A model generated the notes under the pieces. The model had not been told where the DNA came from. It did no database searches and saw only the letters and a program-made list of their open reading frames with translations. DNA of 64,000 nt, taken from SHAN690 sp041391765 (lineage in GTDB: Bacteria; Bacteroidota; Bacteroidia; Flavobacteriales_G; Salibacteraceae). This document shows, piece by piece, positions 45,431 to 54,743 of the stretch (position 1 is the first letter of the stretch; the number at the start of each line of letters is the position of its first letter). Position numbers and translations under genes: made by a program. The stretch spans positions 62,001 to 126,000 of the forward strand of contig JAWKNJ010000015.1 of the NCBI GenBank assembly GCA_041391765.1, read 5' to 3'.

Positions 45431-46887
45431 AACTGCTGAAAGATATACTGTATAAAGCCGGCATCGAAGATGTCGTTGGCAGTACGCACCTAGCAGTAGA
45501 GAAAATCACCTTTGACAGCCGTCAAGCGGACAAGATGAGTGCCTTCCTGGCGATTCGCGGAACGCAAACCGATGGTCATCTGTTCATCAACAAAGCAATC
45601 GAACAAGGCTGCAGAATCATTATTTGCGAAGACTTTCCGGAAGAGATCAAGCCCGAAGTGAGCTATGTAAAAGTGCTGAGCACCCAGAAGGCACTCGGGA
45701 TTATTGCAGCTAACTTTTACGACAACCCATCAGAAAAACTTCACCTGGTAGGAGTCACAGGAACAAACGGTAAGACCACCGTTGTAACCTTACTCTACCA
45801 ATTGTTCAAGGCACTCGGCTACAAAGTGGGAATGCTTTCCACTGTGGTTAACAAGATTGGAAACAAAGAAGTTAAAGCCACACACACTACTCCAGACCCA
45901 ATTCAATTGAATGCTCTGTTGGCGCAAATGGTTGAAGAAGGCTGTCAATACTGTTTCATGGAAGTGAGCTCTCACGCCATTCACCAGGATCGTATTAATG
46001 GATTGGTGTTCAAGGGCGCACTCTTCACGAACATCACGCACGATCACTTAGACTACCACAAAACGTTCGATGAGTACATCAAGGCCAAGAAAATGTTCTT
46101 CGATGGACTTGGCAGCAATGCTTTCTCATTGTTGAATCTGGATGATTCCCATGCAGAGATCATGGTGCAAAACACCAAGTCGAAGGTGCACATGTTTGCT
46201 TTGAAGCGCGATGCAGATTTCAAAGCCAAGATTCTTGAAAATCATTTCCAAGGCCTGAATCTTACTATAGATGATAAGGAAGTCTGGAGCAAGCTGATCG
46301 GCCGTTTCAACGCCTATAACCTTCTGGCAGCCTACGCTACCGCAATACTTCTTGGACAAGATCAAATGGAAGTCTTGACTATGATTTCCAACCTGAATCC
46401 GCCTAGCGGTCGATTCCAGTATGTGCGGACAGATAGTGGCGTAACGGGTATTGTGGATTACGCCCACACTCCGGACGCATTGAAGAACGTGCTCAACACG
46501 ATCGCTGACATCAGAGGCGGAAATGAAAAGGTAATCACGGTGGTTGGATGCGGTGGTGATCGTGACAGGGCTAAGCGACCCGTCATGGCCGAGATTGCTT
46601 GTCAATTGAGCGATAGAGTCATCCTCACCAGCGATAATCCCAGAACGGAAGATCCAGCCCAGATCATCAAGGAAATGGAAGCGGGCGTTGACAAGGTTCA
46701 ACTGAAGAAAACACTGAGCATCACCGACAGAAGGGAGGCCATCAAAGCAGCAGCTAGCATGGCTGAACCCGGTGACATCATCCTGGTTGCAGGAAAAGGA
46801 CACGAGACCTATCAAGAGGTGAACGGTGTCAGAACGGATTTTGACGACATGCAGACTCTAACCGAAATGCTGAACCTGGTAAGCTAA
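45427..46887 (+). CDS. murE: UDP-MurNAc-tripeptide synthetase MurE (meso-diaminopimelate-adding)
   Basis: A 486-residue Mur ligase that adds the third amino acid to UDP-MurNAc-dipeptide. The P-loop GVTGTNGKTT is at residues 109-118 and the middle-domain DHLDYHKT block is present. The specificity motif reads DNPRTEDP, the DNPR signature of the meso-diaminopimelate enzymes rather than lysine enzymes. The stop overlaps the mraY ATG by 1 base. Confidence 0.97.
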   Translation: MKLLKDILYKAGIEDVVGSTHLAVEKITFDSRQADKMSAFLAIRGTQTDGHLFINKAIEQGCRIIICEDFPEEIKPEVSYVKVLSTQKALGIIAANFYDNPSEKLHLVGVTGTNGKTTVVTLLYQLFKALGYKVGMLSTVVNKIGNKEVKATHTTPDPIQLNALLAQMVEEGCQYCFMEVSSHAIHQDRINGLVFKGALFTNITHDHLDYHKTFDEYIKAKKMFFDGLGSNAFSLLNLDDSHAEIMVQNTKSKVHMFALKRDADFKAKILENHFQGLNLTIDDKEVWSKLIGRFNAYNLLAAYATAILLGQDQMEVLTMISNLNPPSGRFQYVRTDSGVTGIVDYAHTPDALKNVLNTIADIRGGNEKVITVVGCGGDRDRAKRPVMAEIACQLSDRVILTSDNPRTEDPAQIIKEMEAGVDKVQLKKTLSITDRREAIKAAASMAEPGDIILVAGKGHETYQEVNGVRTDFDDMQTLTEMLNLVS

Positions 46888-48134
46888 TGTTCTACTATCT
46901 ATTCACATATCTAGATTCCATGGATTTCCCCGGTGCCGGGGTGTTCCACTACATCACGTTCCGTGCAGCCATGGCGGTGTTCACCTCGCTCATCATCAGC
47001 ATGATGTTTGGTGGACGCATCATCAAATACCTGCGCAAGCTACAGGTAGGAGAAACAGTTCGTGACCTCGGATTGGAAGGTCAGCTTCAAAAGCAGGGAA
47101 CTCCAACCATGGGAGGTTTGATCATTCTGAGTGCGATTGTCATCCCAACATTACTCTTTGCCAAGCTTCACAACACTTACATCTGGCTGATGTTGATCTC
47201 TACCGTTTGGTTGGGAGCCATTGGATTTACAGATGACTATATCAAGGTTTTCAAAAAGGACAAGAAAGGACTAGCTGGAAAGTTCAAAATTGTTGGACAA
47301 GTTGGTATCGGAATCATTGCCGGGGCCATCCTTTATTTCAACAGCGAAGTAACTATTCGCCATAAGGCATTCGATGATCTTGGAAATCCAGTGACCTACC
47401 AAGTTCAAGATGACGAGGGCTGCGTTTCTACCGAAACTCAGTGGATTGAAACTCAAGTAACTAAAACGACAATACCGTTCGTTAAGAACAACGAATTTGA
47501 CTACCGGTCACTCTTATCCTGGGCTGGCGATGCAGTAGCAGACTATGCATGGATTCTTTACATCGTCATAGTCATCATCGTAATCACGGCTGTTAGCAAC
47601 GGAGCCAACATGACCGATGGCTTGGACGGTCTTGCAGGCGGAACATCCGCCATCAGCGGATTGACCTTGGCAATTTTCGCCTACCTCAGTTCGAACCTCG
47701 TTTTTGCCGATTTCCTCAACATCATGTTTATCCCGAACTCTGAGGAGCTGGTAATTTTCATGGGCGCCTTCGTTGGGGCATGCATCGGCTTTTTATGGTA
47801 TAACTCATACCCCGCTCAGGTGTTCATGGGGGACACCGGAAGCTTGGCCATTGGCGGAATCATCGCGGTGTTTGCGCTGGCCATTAAAAAAGAACTCCTC
47901 ATCCCGATCTTCTGCGGTGTGTTCCTGGTAGAAAACCTCAGCGTGATGCTGCAGGTGGGCTATTTCAAATACACCAAGAAGAAGTACGGAGAGGGACGAA
48001 GAATTTTCCTCATGGCACCGCTGCACCACCACTATCAGAAGAAAGGCATTCACGAGAGCAAGATCGTGTCCCGCTTTTGGATCGTGGGGATCATGTTGGC
48101 GGTGATCAGCATCATCACCTTGAAACTGCGATAA
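46887..48134 (+). CDS. mraY: Phospho-MurNAc-pentapeptide transferase MraY
   Basis: A 415-residue integral membrane enzyme that makes lipid I. Family motifs: LQKQGTPTMGGLIIL, GFTDDYIKVFKKDKKGL, NMTDGLDGLAGG and FLMAPLHHHYQKKG. A soluble insertion of about 50 residues (about 157-205), absent from the E. coli enzyme, lies after the fourth or fifth membrane helix, as is usual in Bacteroidota. A paralogous WecA-like transferase with a different acceptor occurs at 9.5-10.6 kb. Confidence 0.97.
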   Translation: MFYYLFTYLDSMDFPGAGVFHYITFRAAMAVFTSLIISMMFGGRIIKYLRKLQVGETVRDLGLEGQLQKQGTPTMGGLIILSAIVIPTLLFAKLHNTYIWLMLISTVWLGAIGFTDDYIKVFKKDKKGLAGKFKIVGQVGIGIIAGAILYFNSEVTIRHKAFDDLGNPVTYQVQDDEGCVSTETQWIETQVTKTTIPFVKNNEFDYRSLLSWAGDAVADYAWILYIVIVIIVITAVSNGANMTDGLDGLAGGTSAISGLTLAIFAYLSSNLVFADFLNIMFIPNSEELVIFMGAFVGACIGFLWYNSYPAQVFMGDTGSLAIGGIIAVFALAIKKELLIPIFCGVFLVENLSVMLQVGYFKYTKKKYGEGRRIFLMAPLHHHYQKKGIHESKIVSRFWIVGIMLAVISIITLKLR

Positions 48135-48137
48135 ACA

Positions 48138-49478
48138 GTGGCTAGGTTGGTTGTGCTTGGTGGGGGCGAAAGTGGAGTTGGAGCCGCAGTGCTGGCAAAG
48201 AAACAAGGATTGGAAGTGTTTCTGAGCGATGGCGGCAAACTGAAGGAGAAGTACAAAGACGTTCTTTCAAATCATGAGATTCTGTTTGAGGAAGGAAAAC
48301 ACTCGGAAGAGCTAATCCTCAACGCGGACGAAGTGGTGAAAAGCCCAGGGATTCCTGAAAAGGCACCTATGGTAAAAGCACTACTTGAGAAAGGAATTCC
48401 GGTGATCAGTGAAATCGAATTCGCTGCGCGACACAGCAAAGCAAAGTACGTAGCCATCACCGGAAGCAATGGCAAAACCACCACTACCCTGCTCACTTAT
48501 CACATCCTGAAAACTGCAGGCATGAATGTGGGATTGGCTGGCAATGTTGGGAAAAGCCTTGCGGCTCAGGTAGCAGATGGTGACCCGTTCGAATGGTATG
48601 TGTTGGAGCTGAGCAGCTTCCAACTGGATGGCATGTTCAATTTCAAAGCTGACATCTCCATTCTATTGAACATTACTGAAGACCACCTCGACCGATACGG
48701 CTACGATGTCATGAATTATGCGCGATCCAAAATGCGGATTACGCAAAATCAAGACGCCAACTGTTGGTTCATCTACAACCTGGATGACCCAATGACGCTG
48801 AAAGTGATGCAAGAATTTGAGCTAAATGCACAGCTCGTACCAATCTCCATCAAACAGAAAACAGAAGGTGTTAGCGCCTTCGCAAACGAAAACGAAATAA
48901 TCATTAATCCAAATAAAAACCCGTTAACTATGACCATACAGGAACTTGCTCTACAGGGCAAACACAACCTCTACAATTCGATGGCTTCTGGCATTGCAGC
49001 CCGAATTATGGAGGTGCGAAAGGATCTGATACGCGAGTGTCTAACAGACTTTCAAAACATCGAGCATCGGTTGGAGCGAGTAAATACTGTTTACGGTATG
49101 AACTTCATCAACGACTCAAAAGCGACCAACGTTAACTCAACTTGGTACGCATTGGAAAGCATGGATGCGCCAACAGTTTGGATTGCAGGAGGTGTTGATA
49201 AAGGCAACGACTATGATCAGTTGAAAGACATGGTGAAACAAAAAGTGAAAACCTTGGTTTGTCTTGGCAAGGATAACAGCAAATTAATCGAGGCTTTTGG
49301 AGATCTCGTTGAGAACATCATCGAGGTGGAAACGATGCGCGATGCTGTTTATCAAGCATACAAGGCCGGATCAAAGGGTGACAACATCCTTCTAAGCCCG
49401 GCATGCGCAAGCTTTGATCTGTTTCAGGATTACGAAGATCGAGGCCGTCAATTCAAGGAAGCCGTTCGAAACCTATAA
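48138..49478 (+). CDS. murD: UDP-MurNAc-L-alanine:D-glutamate ligase MurD
   Basis: A 446-residue Mur ligase adding D-glutamate. N-terminal substrate domain starts LVVLGGGESGVGAAVLA; P-loop ITGSNGKTTTT near residue 108; DHLDRYG block; C-terminal domain with IEHRLERV, NDSKATNVNSTW, GGVDKGNDY and LSPACASFDLFQDYEDRG. The start is GTG at 48138, 3 bases after the mraY stop. The next gene is a degenerate copy of its C-terminal domain. Confidence 0.96.
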   Translation: MARLVVLGGGESGVGAAVLAKKQGLEVFLSDGGKLKEKYKDVLSNHEILFEEGKHSEELILNADEVVKSPGIPEKAPMVKALLEKGIPVISEIEFAARHSKAKYVAITGSNGKTTTTLLTYHILKTAGMNVGLAGNVGKSLAAQVADGDPFEWYVLELSSFQLDGMFNFKADISILLNITEDHLDRYGYDVMNYARSKMRITQNQDANCWFIYNLDDPMTLKVMQEFELNAQLVPISIKQKTEGVSAFANENEIIINPNKNPLTMTIQELALQGKHNLYNSMASGIAARIMEVRKDLIRECLTDFQNIEHRLERVNTVYGMNFINDSKATNVNSTWYALESMDAPTVWIAGGVDKGNDYDQLKDMVKQKVKTLVCLGKDNSKLIEAFGDLVENIIEVETMRDAVYQAYKAGSKGDNILLSPACASFDLFQDYEDRGRQFKEAVRNL

Positions 49479-49489
49479 ACCTTTTGTCG

Positions 49490-50002
49490 ATGAAACCAAT
49501 TAATCAATCCGTTGAGCGCGCACTCGAAAACAAACTGGTTGAAGCCAGAAAGGAAACCATGCGCAGATTGGGTGACATTGAGCATCGCCTTGAGTTTGTG
49601 GACGAAGTGAACGGGGTGGAGTTTGTGAATGATGCGAAGGCAACTGACATAAACTCAACGTGGTATTCCATCGATTGCATGGACCGACCCATCGTTTGGA
49701 TTGTGAGCTCTTCTCAATACGAAGACGACTATGCTTTGTTCGGTGAGATCGATGCCAAGAAGGTGCGGGCGTTGATCATCATGGGAACAGCTAAAGAAGA
49801 GGTAAAAAAGGCGTTTGAAAACCGCATTGAGTTGATCGGACATGTCAATACGATGAACGAGGCTGTTGCTCACGCTATTCTCATCTCAAACGAAGGCGAT
49901 GTAGTTCTATTCTCACCTGCCTGCTCTGATTACGACAACTTCAAGCACTATAAGGAGGCAGGCCAGCAGTTTAGAAAGGCAGTAAGAGAAACAAGGTTAT
50001 AA
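49490..50002 (+). CDS. Stand-alone MurD C-terminal-domain paralogue
   Basis: A 170-residue protein homologous only to the last third of the preceding MurD. Aligned blocks: IEHRLEFVDEVNGVEFVNDAKATDINSTW against IEHRLERVNTVYGMNFINDSKATNVNSTW, and FSPACSDYDNFKHYKEAGQQFRKAV against LSPACASFDLFQDYEDRGRQFKEAV. The glycine loop GGVDKG is replaced by SSSQYE, and the P-loop and substrate domains are absent, so it cannot be a ligase on its own. It is in frame, about 50% similar, intact, and embedded in the dcw operon, suggesting a maintained role, perhaps in regulating or scaffolding MurD (inference). The ATG at 49490 follows an in-frame TTG at 49484. Confidence 0.8.
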   Translation: MKPINQSVERALENKLVEARKETMRRLGDIEHRLEFVDEVNGVEFVNDAKATDINSTWYSIDCMDRPIVWIVSSSQYEDDYALFGEIDAKKVRALIIMGTAKEEVKKAFENRIELIGHVNTMNEAVAHAILISNEGDVVLFSPACSDYDNFKHYKEAGQQFRKAVRETRL

Positions 50003-50341
50003 ATGGCAATAATGAAAATCAAACTCGTCATATTAATGCTGGTCATATCGTTGCCTTGCCTCCTATTCTCACAGCAGGTCCAACAATATGAATACTTGAC
50101 GATGACGCAAAGAATGCATCAAATCAAGATTAGCCGCATCAATGCACCTCTTGAAGTAGTTGATATATCCAGTGAATTAAGCGAGGATAAAAAGGAGTAC
50201 TTCTGGGATTATCGGCCTCTTATGATTCGAATAAACGAATTCGAAAAGGACGGGTGGGAGTTGTTTTCGAATCAGGTTTACACGGACGGAGCGAGTTTTC
50301 AAACAAGTAATTATGTCCTAATGCGCAGAAGAAAACTCTAA
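50003..50341 (+). CDS. Small secreted protein in the dcw cluster
   Basis: A 112-residue protein with a signal peptide (residues 6-23, ending near LFSQ). The rest (QYEYLTMTQRMHQIKI and LMIRINEFEKDGWELFSNQVY) resembles the DUF4177-type pattern in which a Tyr-Glu-Tyr strand is followed by a Gly-Trp-Glu-Leu turn. It starts 1 base after the MurD paralogue's stop and ends 6 bases before ftsW, so it is co-transcribed. A secreted protein here is not part of the canonical cluster. Function unknown. Confidence 0.75.
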   Translation: MAIMKIKLVILMLVISLPCLLFSQQVQQYEYLTMTQRMHQIKISRINAPLEVVDISSELSEDKKEYFWDYRPLMIRINEFEKDGWELFSNQVYTDGASFQTSNYVLMRRRKL

Positions 50342-50347
50342 GACAAA

Positions 50348-51523
50348 TTGGAAGCACTCCTCAAATACATCAAAGGCGACCGCGCAGTATGGCTCATCAT
50401 GCTCATGCTGTCGGTGGCGAGTTTACTCTTGGTTTACAGCAGCATCGTGACCTTGGCATACCGCCACCACGATGGCAACACGCTGTACTACCTCTTTCGA
50501 CACGGCTTCATCCTTGTGTGCGGTTTGGGATTAATGTATTTAGCCCACAAGGTCAAGTTTAGCTACTACTCGAAAATTGCACAGCTAGCCCTATACATCA
50601 GCATTCCGCTGTTGCTCTTCACGCTTTTGATTGGTACCAGCCTCAACAGCGCGAACCGCTGGTTGACCATACCGGTGATCAACCAAACGTTTCAAACGAG
50701 TGACTTAGCCAAGCTGGCGCTAATCATGTACATCGCGCGCTTTCTCGCGATCAAACAAGATGTCATCAAGGACTTCCAAAAGGGCTTCTTGCCCATGCTT
50801 GTTCCAATTTTTATTGTTTGTGGGTTGATTTTACCTGCGGATTTGAGTACTGCCGCTATGCTATTCGTCAATTGCTTGATTCTGATGTTTATTGGTCGCG
50901 TCAGTTTAAAGCACATTGGCTTGTTGGTCTTAGCTGGAATCATGGGGCTGGGAATGGTTTACCTTATTGGCAAAGCAATGCCCGGAACGTTTGGTCGATT
51001 GGATACTTGGGTCAGCAGAATTGAAACATTCTCCTCTCCTGATGCCGCCTCAAACAACGCCACTTATCAAACGGATCAAAGTAAAATCGCAATAGCCAAA
51101 GGAGGAATTGTTCGACTCGCGCCTGGTCATAGCGTGCAGCGAAACTTCCTGCCTCACCCCTATTCAGATTTTATTTACTCCATCGTATTGGAAGAATACG
51201 GACTCATTGGTGGAGTCTTCATTCTCCTGCTATACCTAATGCTGCTGTTTAGATCGATCAAGATCGCAGCAAACTGCCCCAGAACATTTGGGGCGTTGCT
51301 GGCCATTGGCATTGGATTCAGCCTGGTGTTTCAGGCCATGATCAACATGGCGGTTGCAGTGAACTTGGTACCAGTAACTGGTCAACCGCTTCCGATGGTT
51401 TCCATGGGAGGAACCTCCATCTGGTTCACCTGCCTGGCCGTTGGAATCATTTTGAGTGTTAGTGCCGGAGGTGAACTGCCGGTGATCCGCAGACCTAATC
51501 AGCCGATTCCAAATGCCGCTTAA
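50348..51523 (+). CDS. ftsW: Septal peptidoglycan glycosyltransferase FtsW
   Basis: A 391-residue SEDS-family polymerase with about ten membrane helices that pairs with FtsI. Recognisable: ALYISIPLLLFTLLIGTSLNSANRWLTIP, SDLAKLALIMYIARF, the large extracytoplasmic loop with HSVQRNFLPHPYSDFIYSIVLEEYG, and VNLVPVTGQPLPMVSMGGTS near the C-terminus. The start is TTG at 50348. Ends in an 11-base overlap with murG. Confidence 0.96.
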   Translation: MEALLKYIKGDRAVWLIMLMLSVASLLLVYSSIVTLAYRHHDGNTLYYLFRHGFILVCGLGLMYLAHKVKFSYYSKIAQLALYISIPLLLFTLLIGTSLNSANRWLTIPVINQTFQTSDLAKLALIMYIARFLAIKQDVIKDFQKGFLPMLVPIFIVCGLILPADLSTAAMLFVNCLILMFIGRVSLKHIGLLVLAGIMGLGMVYLIGKAMPGTFGRLDTWVSRIETFSSPDAASNNATYQTDQSKIAIAKGGIVRLAPGHSVQRNFLPHPYSDFIYSIVLEEYGLIGGVFILLLYLMLLFRSIKIAANCPRTFGALLAIGIGFSLVFQAMINMAVAVNLVPVTGQPLPMVSMGGTSIWFTCLAVGIILSVSAGGELPVIRRPNQPIPNAA

Positions 51524-52610
51524 GGTCCTGATCAGCGGTGGTGGAACGGGAGGTCACATCTTCCCCGCCATCGCCATTGCCAACACGATCAACGAACTTC
51601 AACCTGACACGGAATTCCTGTTTGTTGGTGCAAAGGGCAAAATGGAAATGGAGAAAGTTCCGGCTGCCGGTTACGACATTATAGGACTTAATATCACCGG
51701 AATTCAGCGAAGTCTTTCGCTTTCAAACCTGATGTTTCCATTCAAGCTCATTGGTAGTTTGTTCAGTGCACGAGCCATCATCAAAGGATTCAATCCAAAT
51801 GTCGTTGTCGGTGTTGGTGGATTTGCCAGCGGGCCTGTTCTTCGAATGGCGACATGGATGAAAGTCCCTACCCTGATTCAAGAACAAAACTCCTTTGCTG
51901 GCATCACCAATAGATGGGTGGCAGGATCCGTGAATCGAGCTTGTGTCGCGTATGATGGCATGGAAAAGTTCTTTCCAAAAGATCGCATCATCAAAACTGG
52001 GAATCCGGTTCGCCAAAACGTGGTTCAAATTGATGGCAAGCGCGAGGAAGCACTAAAGAAATTCGGATTCTCAAATGATAAACCTGTACTCCTCATCATA
52101 GGTGGGAGCCTAGGTGCTCGATCGATCAACCAAGCAATGGCCGCTCATGTCGGGCAAGTTTTGGAAGCTGGAATCCAAGTGCTTTGGCAAACCGGTAAAC
52201 TATTCAGCGAGGAAGGTGAAAAGCTCAAAGCACAATTCAAGGACGAGCCACTGGTCATCACTGACTTCATTTTCGAAATGGACTTGGCATATGCAGCCTC
52301 AGACTTTGTGGTGAGCAGAGCTGGTGCGATAGCAGTGAGTGAGCTATGTCTAGTTGGCAAGCCGACCATTTTAGTTCCATTTCCTCATGCAGCCGAGGAT
52401 CATCAAACTAAAAACGCATTGGCGCTGGTCAATACCGATGCCGCCATTTTGGTGAAGGACAATGAGGCTAAGGACAAGCTCGTTCCTGAAATTTTGAGAC
52501 TTAACTCTGACTCATCTTTACGCCAAAGGCTAGGAGCGAACATTTTGAAGCACGGTCTTCCCAATGCTGCCAGGGATATTGCGAACGAAGTAATCGCTTT
52601 GGCTAAATGA
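51513..52610 (+). CDS. murG: Lipid II synthase MurG (N-acetylglucosaminyltransferase)
   Basis: A 365-residue GT28 enzyme that adds GlcNAc to lipid I. N-terminal ISGGGTGGHIFPAIAIAN loop, then GVGGFASGPVLRMA and QEQNSFAGITNR; C-terminal donor site with GGSLGARSINQA and SRAGAIAVSELCLVGKPTILVPFPHAAEDHQTKNA. Complete and intact. Overlaps ftsW by 11 bases and murC by 4. Confidence 0.97.
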   Translation: MPLKVLISGGGTGGHIFPAIAIANTINELQPDTEFLFVGAKGKMEMEKVPAAGYDIIGLNITGIQRSLSLSNLMFPFKLIGSLFSARAIIKGFNPNVVVGVGGFASGPVLRMATWMKVPTLIQEQNSFAGITNRWVAGSVNRACVAYDGMEKFFPKDRIIKTGNPVRQNVVQIDGKREEALKKFGFSNDKPVLLIIGGSLGARSINQAMAAHVGQVLEAGIQVLWQTGKLFSEEGEKLKAQFKDEPLVITDFIFEMDLAYAASDFVVSRAGAIAVSELCLVGKPTILVPFPHAAEDHQTKNALALVNTDAAILVKDNEAKDKLVPEILRLNSDSSLRQRLGANILKHGLPNAARDIANEVIALAK

Positions 52611-53953
52611 ATTTGAGCGAAGTCAAATCGGTTTATTTATTGGGCATCGGAGGAATAGGTATGAGTGCTCTTGCACGATACTTCAAGCGCAATGGAGCCA
52701 GTGTATCTGGTTACGACAAAACACCCAGCGACCTGACAGATCAACTCATCGAAGAAGGTATTCCGGTTCATTTTGATGAGCGCACTGAGCACGTAACTCA
52801 GGCAGACCTTTATATCTATACTCCCGCCATTCCAAAAAACCACCCTGCATTTGAACATGTCCGCAACATGGGCATGGAATGGTTCAAACGGTCGCAGGTG
52901 TTGGAATGGATCACGCAGCAAAGCAAGTGCATTGCAGTTTCCGGGACTCACGGCAAAACAACGACCACGGCATTTCTAGCGCACATCCTTCATGAATGCA
53001 AGGCGAATGTGTCGGCCTTCGTAGGTGGCGTCATGACCAACTACGACTCCAATCTGATCGCATCACCCAATTCTGAATACACTGTAGTTGAGGCAGATGA
53101 GTACGACCGCTCTTTCCTTCGATTGCATCCTGAAATCGCCATTGTCACCAGCCTTGATCCGGATCACTTGGACATCTATGGCACGTTTGAGCAAATGAAG
53201 GCTGACTACCGAACATTCGCCTCCGCTGCCAAAACATTGATCGTGAATGAACGTGTGAAAACTGAGTTTCCGGCTGCGCTTACCTACGGGCAAAATCAAG
53301 GCTCTAACTACCAAGTTGTAAACATTCAAGTGGTCGATGGCCGCTTTCAATTTGATGTCCAATTCAAAGATCAACGAATCGGGACATTTCGCTCTTCCCT
53401 ACCCGGCCGACACAACGTTGAAAATGCACTCGCGGCAATAACGGTTTGTCACCAACTTGGGATTGACATGAAGGCCGTTGAAAATGCGGTTGCATCTTTT
53501 AAAGGAGTTCAACGAAGATTCGAACGAGTAGTCGACCAAGAAAACATCGTTTTGGTGGATGATTACGCCCACCACCCAAAAGAGATAGAAGCAGCAATTG
53601 GTGCGGCTCGCGAGCTATATCCGAACAAAAAGTTGAGTGTGGTTTTTCAGCCGCATTTATACACCCGAACGCGTGATTTGGAAGATGGATTTGTAGACAG
53701 TTTGAGCAAGAGTGATGAACTGATTTTGTTACCCATATATCCGGCTCGGGAAGAGCCTATAAGTGGCGTCAGCAGTGCCAATCTTTTGAATAAATGCCCG
53801 TTGAAAACTAAGCTGATGGTCGAAAAATCACACTTGGTTAATGCTGTATTATCGCTATCGCCAGAAGTTGTATTGATGCTTGGCGCAGGCGATATTGACA
53901 GACTGGTTAAACCTTTAGCTAAAGCACTGGAAAACAAGGCTTATGTGGAATAA
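52607..53953 (+). CDS. murC: UDP-MurNAc:L-alanine ligase MurC
   Basis: A 448-residue Mur ligase for the first peptide residue. N-terminal LLGIGGIGMSALARYFK binds UDP-MurNAc; the P-loop is AVSGTHGKTTTTAF near residue 112; later DHLDIYGTFEQMK, DDYAHHPKEI and FQPHLYTRTRDL. Its last 11 bases overlap ftsQ. Confidence 0.97.
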   Translation: MNLSEVKSVYLLGIGGIGMSALARYFKRNGASVSGYDKTPSDLTDQLIEEGIPVHFDERTEHVTQADLYIYTPAIPKNHPAFEHVRNMGMEWFKRSQVLEWITQQSKCIAVSGTHGKTTTTAFLAHILHECKANVSAFVGGVMTNYDSNLIASPNSEYTVVEADEYDRSFLRLHPEIAIVTSLDPDHLDIYGTFEQMKADYRTFASAAKTLIVNERVKTEFPAALTYGQNQGSNYQVVNIQVVDGRFQFDVQFKDQRIGTFRSSLPGRHNVENALAAITVCHQLGIDMKAVENAVASFKGVQRRFERVVDQENIVLVDDYAHHPKEIEAAIGAARELYPNKKLSVVFQPHLYTRTRDLEDGFVDSLSKSDELILLPIYPAREEPISGVSSANLLNKCPLKTKLMVEKSHLVNAVLSLSPEVVLMLGAGDIDRLVKPLAKALENKAYVE

Positions 53954-54740
53954 AATCTTACATATCAGCGGTTGGGTGATAGGCATCACTTGCCTATTTG
54001 TGCTTCTGGGTGCGTCAATAAATTCGTCTGAACACGCCCATTTAAAGCAGGTTAAGGTCAAAATTGATTTTGGCGAGGGCAACTTCTTCATTGATGAAAA
54101 ACAGATCACCGAAGTCGTTAGCGACCTAGGCTACATGCCGGACACCACGGCCATGATCGACATTGATCCAGGTAGAATTGAGCACGTGCTAGAAAACAAC
54201 CCATTCATTCAGGATGCAGAAGTTTATGAAGAACTCAATGGCGCACTTCATGTGGATGTTGAAGTTCGACAGCCGATCCTAAGACTTTACAACCTCAGTG
54301 GACAAAGTGTATATCTCGATGAATACGGAAAGTTCATGCCGCTGAGTAGTCGCTACGCGGCTCGAACTCCCATCACGAATGGATTAGTTACGATTGACTT
54401 GAAATCACTTGTTGGCCAGGACATCAATCAATTAGGTGACAGTCTGCAGCATCGCGACATCCCCGTGATCAAGGATTTGTATGACATCGTGAGCTACTGC
54501 AGGAAGGACAAGTTCTGGAAGGCGCAATTCAACCAATTCTACGTGAACTCTAATCATGAGATTGAGATCATTCCACGTGTGGGTGATCACATCGTGTTAG
54601 TTGGTAACGCACAAAACATTGACAAGAAGCTGAACAAACTCAAGCTGTTTTACGACAAAGGCTTGAACAAAACCGGCTGGAACGAATACAAAACGATAAA
54701 CCTCAAGTACGCAAACCAAGTGGTCTGCGCTAAAAGCTAA
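53943..54740 (+). CDS. ftsQ: Cell division protein FtsQ
   Basis: A 265-residue bitopic protein: an N-terminal membrane helix (residues 7-24), then a POTRA domain around IDPGRIEHVLENNPFIQDAEVYEELNGALHVDVEVRQPILRLY, then a beta domain that ends ELKFY-like (LKLFYDKGL...YKTINLKYANQVVC). It organises the FtsL/FtsB subcomplex in the divisome. Located between murC and ftsA as in other Bacteroidota. Confidence 0.92.
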   Translation: MWNKILHISGWVIGITCLFVLLGASINSSEHAHLKQVKVKIDFGEGNFFIDEKQITEVVSDLGYMPDTTAMIDIDPGRIEHVLENNPFIQDAEVYEELNGALHVDVEVRQPILRLYNLSGQSVYLDEYGKFMPLSSRYAARTPITNGLVTIDLKSLVGQDINQLGDSLQHRDIPVIKDLYDIVSYCRKDKFWKAQFNQFYVNSNHEIEIIPRVGDHIVLVGNAQNIDKKLNKLKLFYDKGLNKTGWNEYKTINLKYANQVVCAKS

Positions 54741-54743
54741 TCT

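Noticed and set aside
46126..46815. 229-codon open frame antisense to murE
   Set aside because: Shadow of a highly conserved gene; no start context and no family similarity visible.
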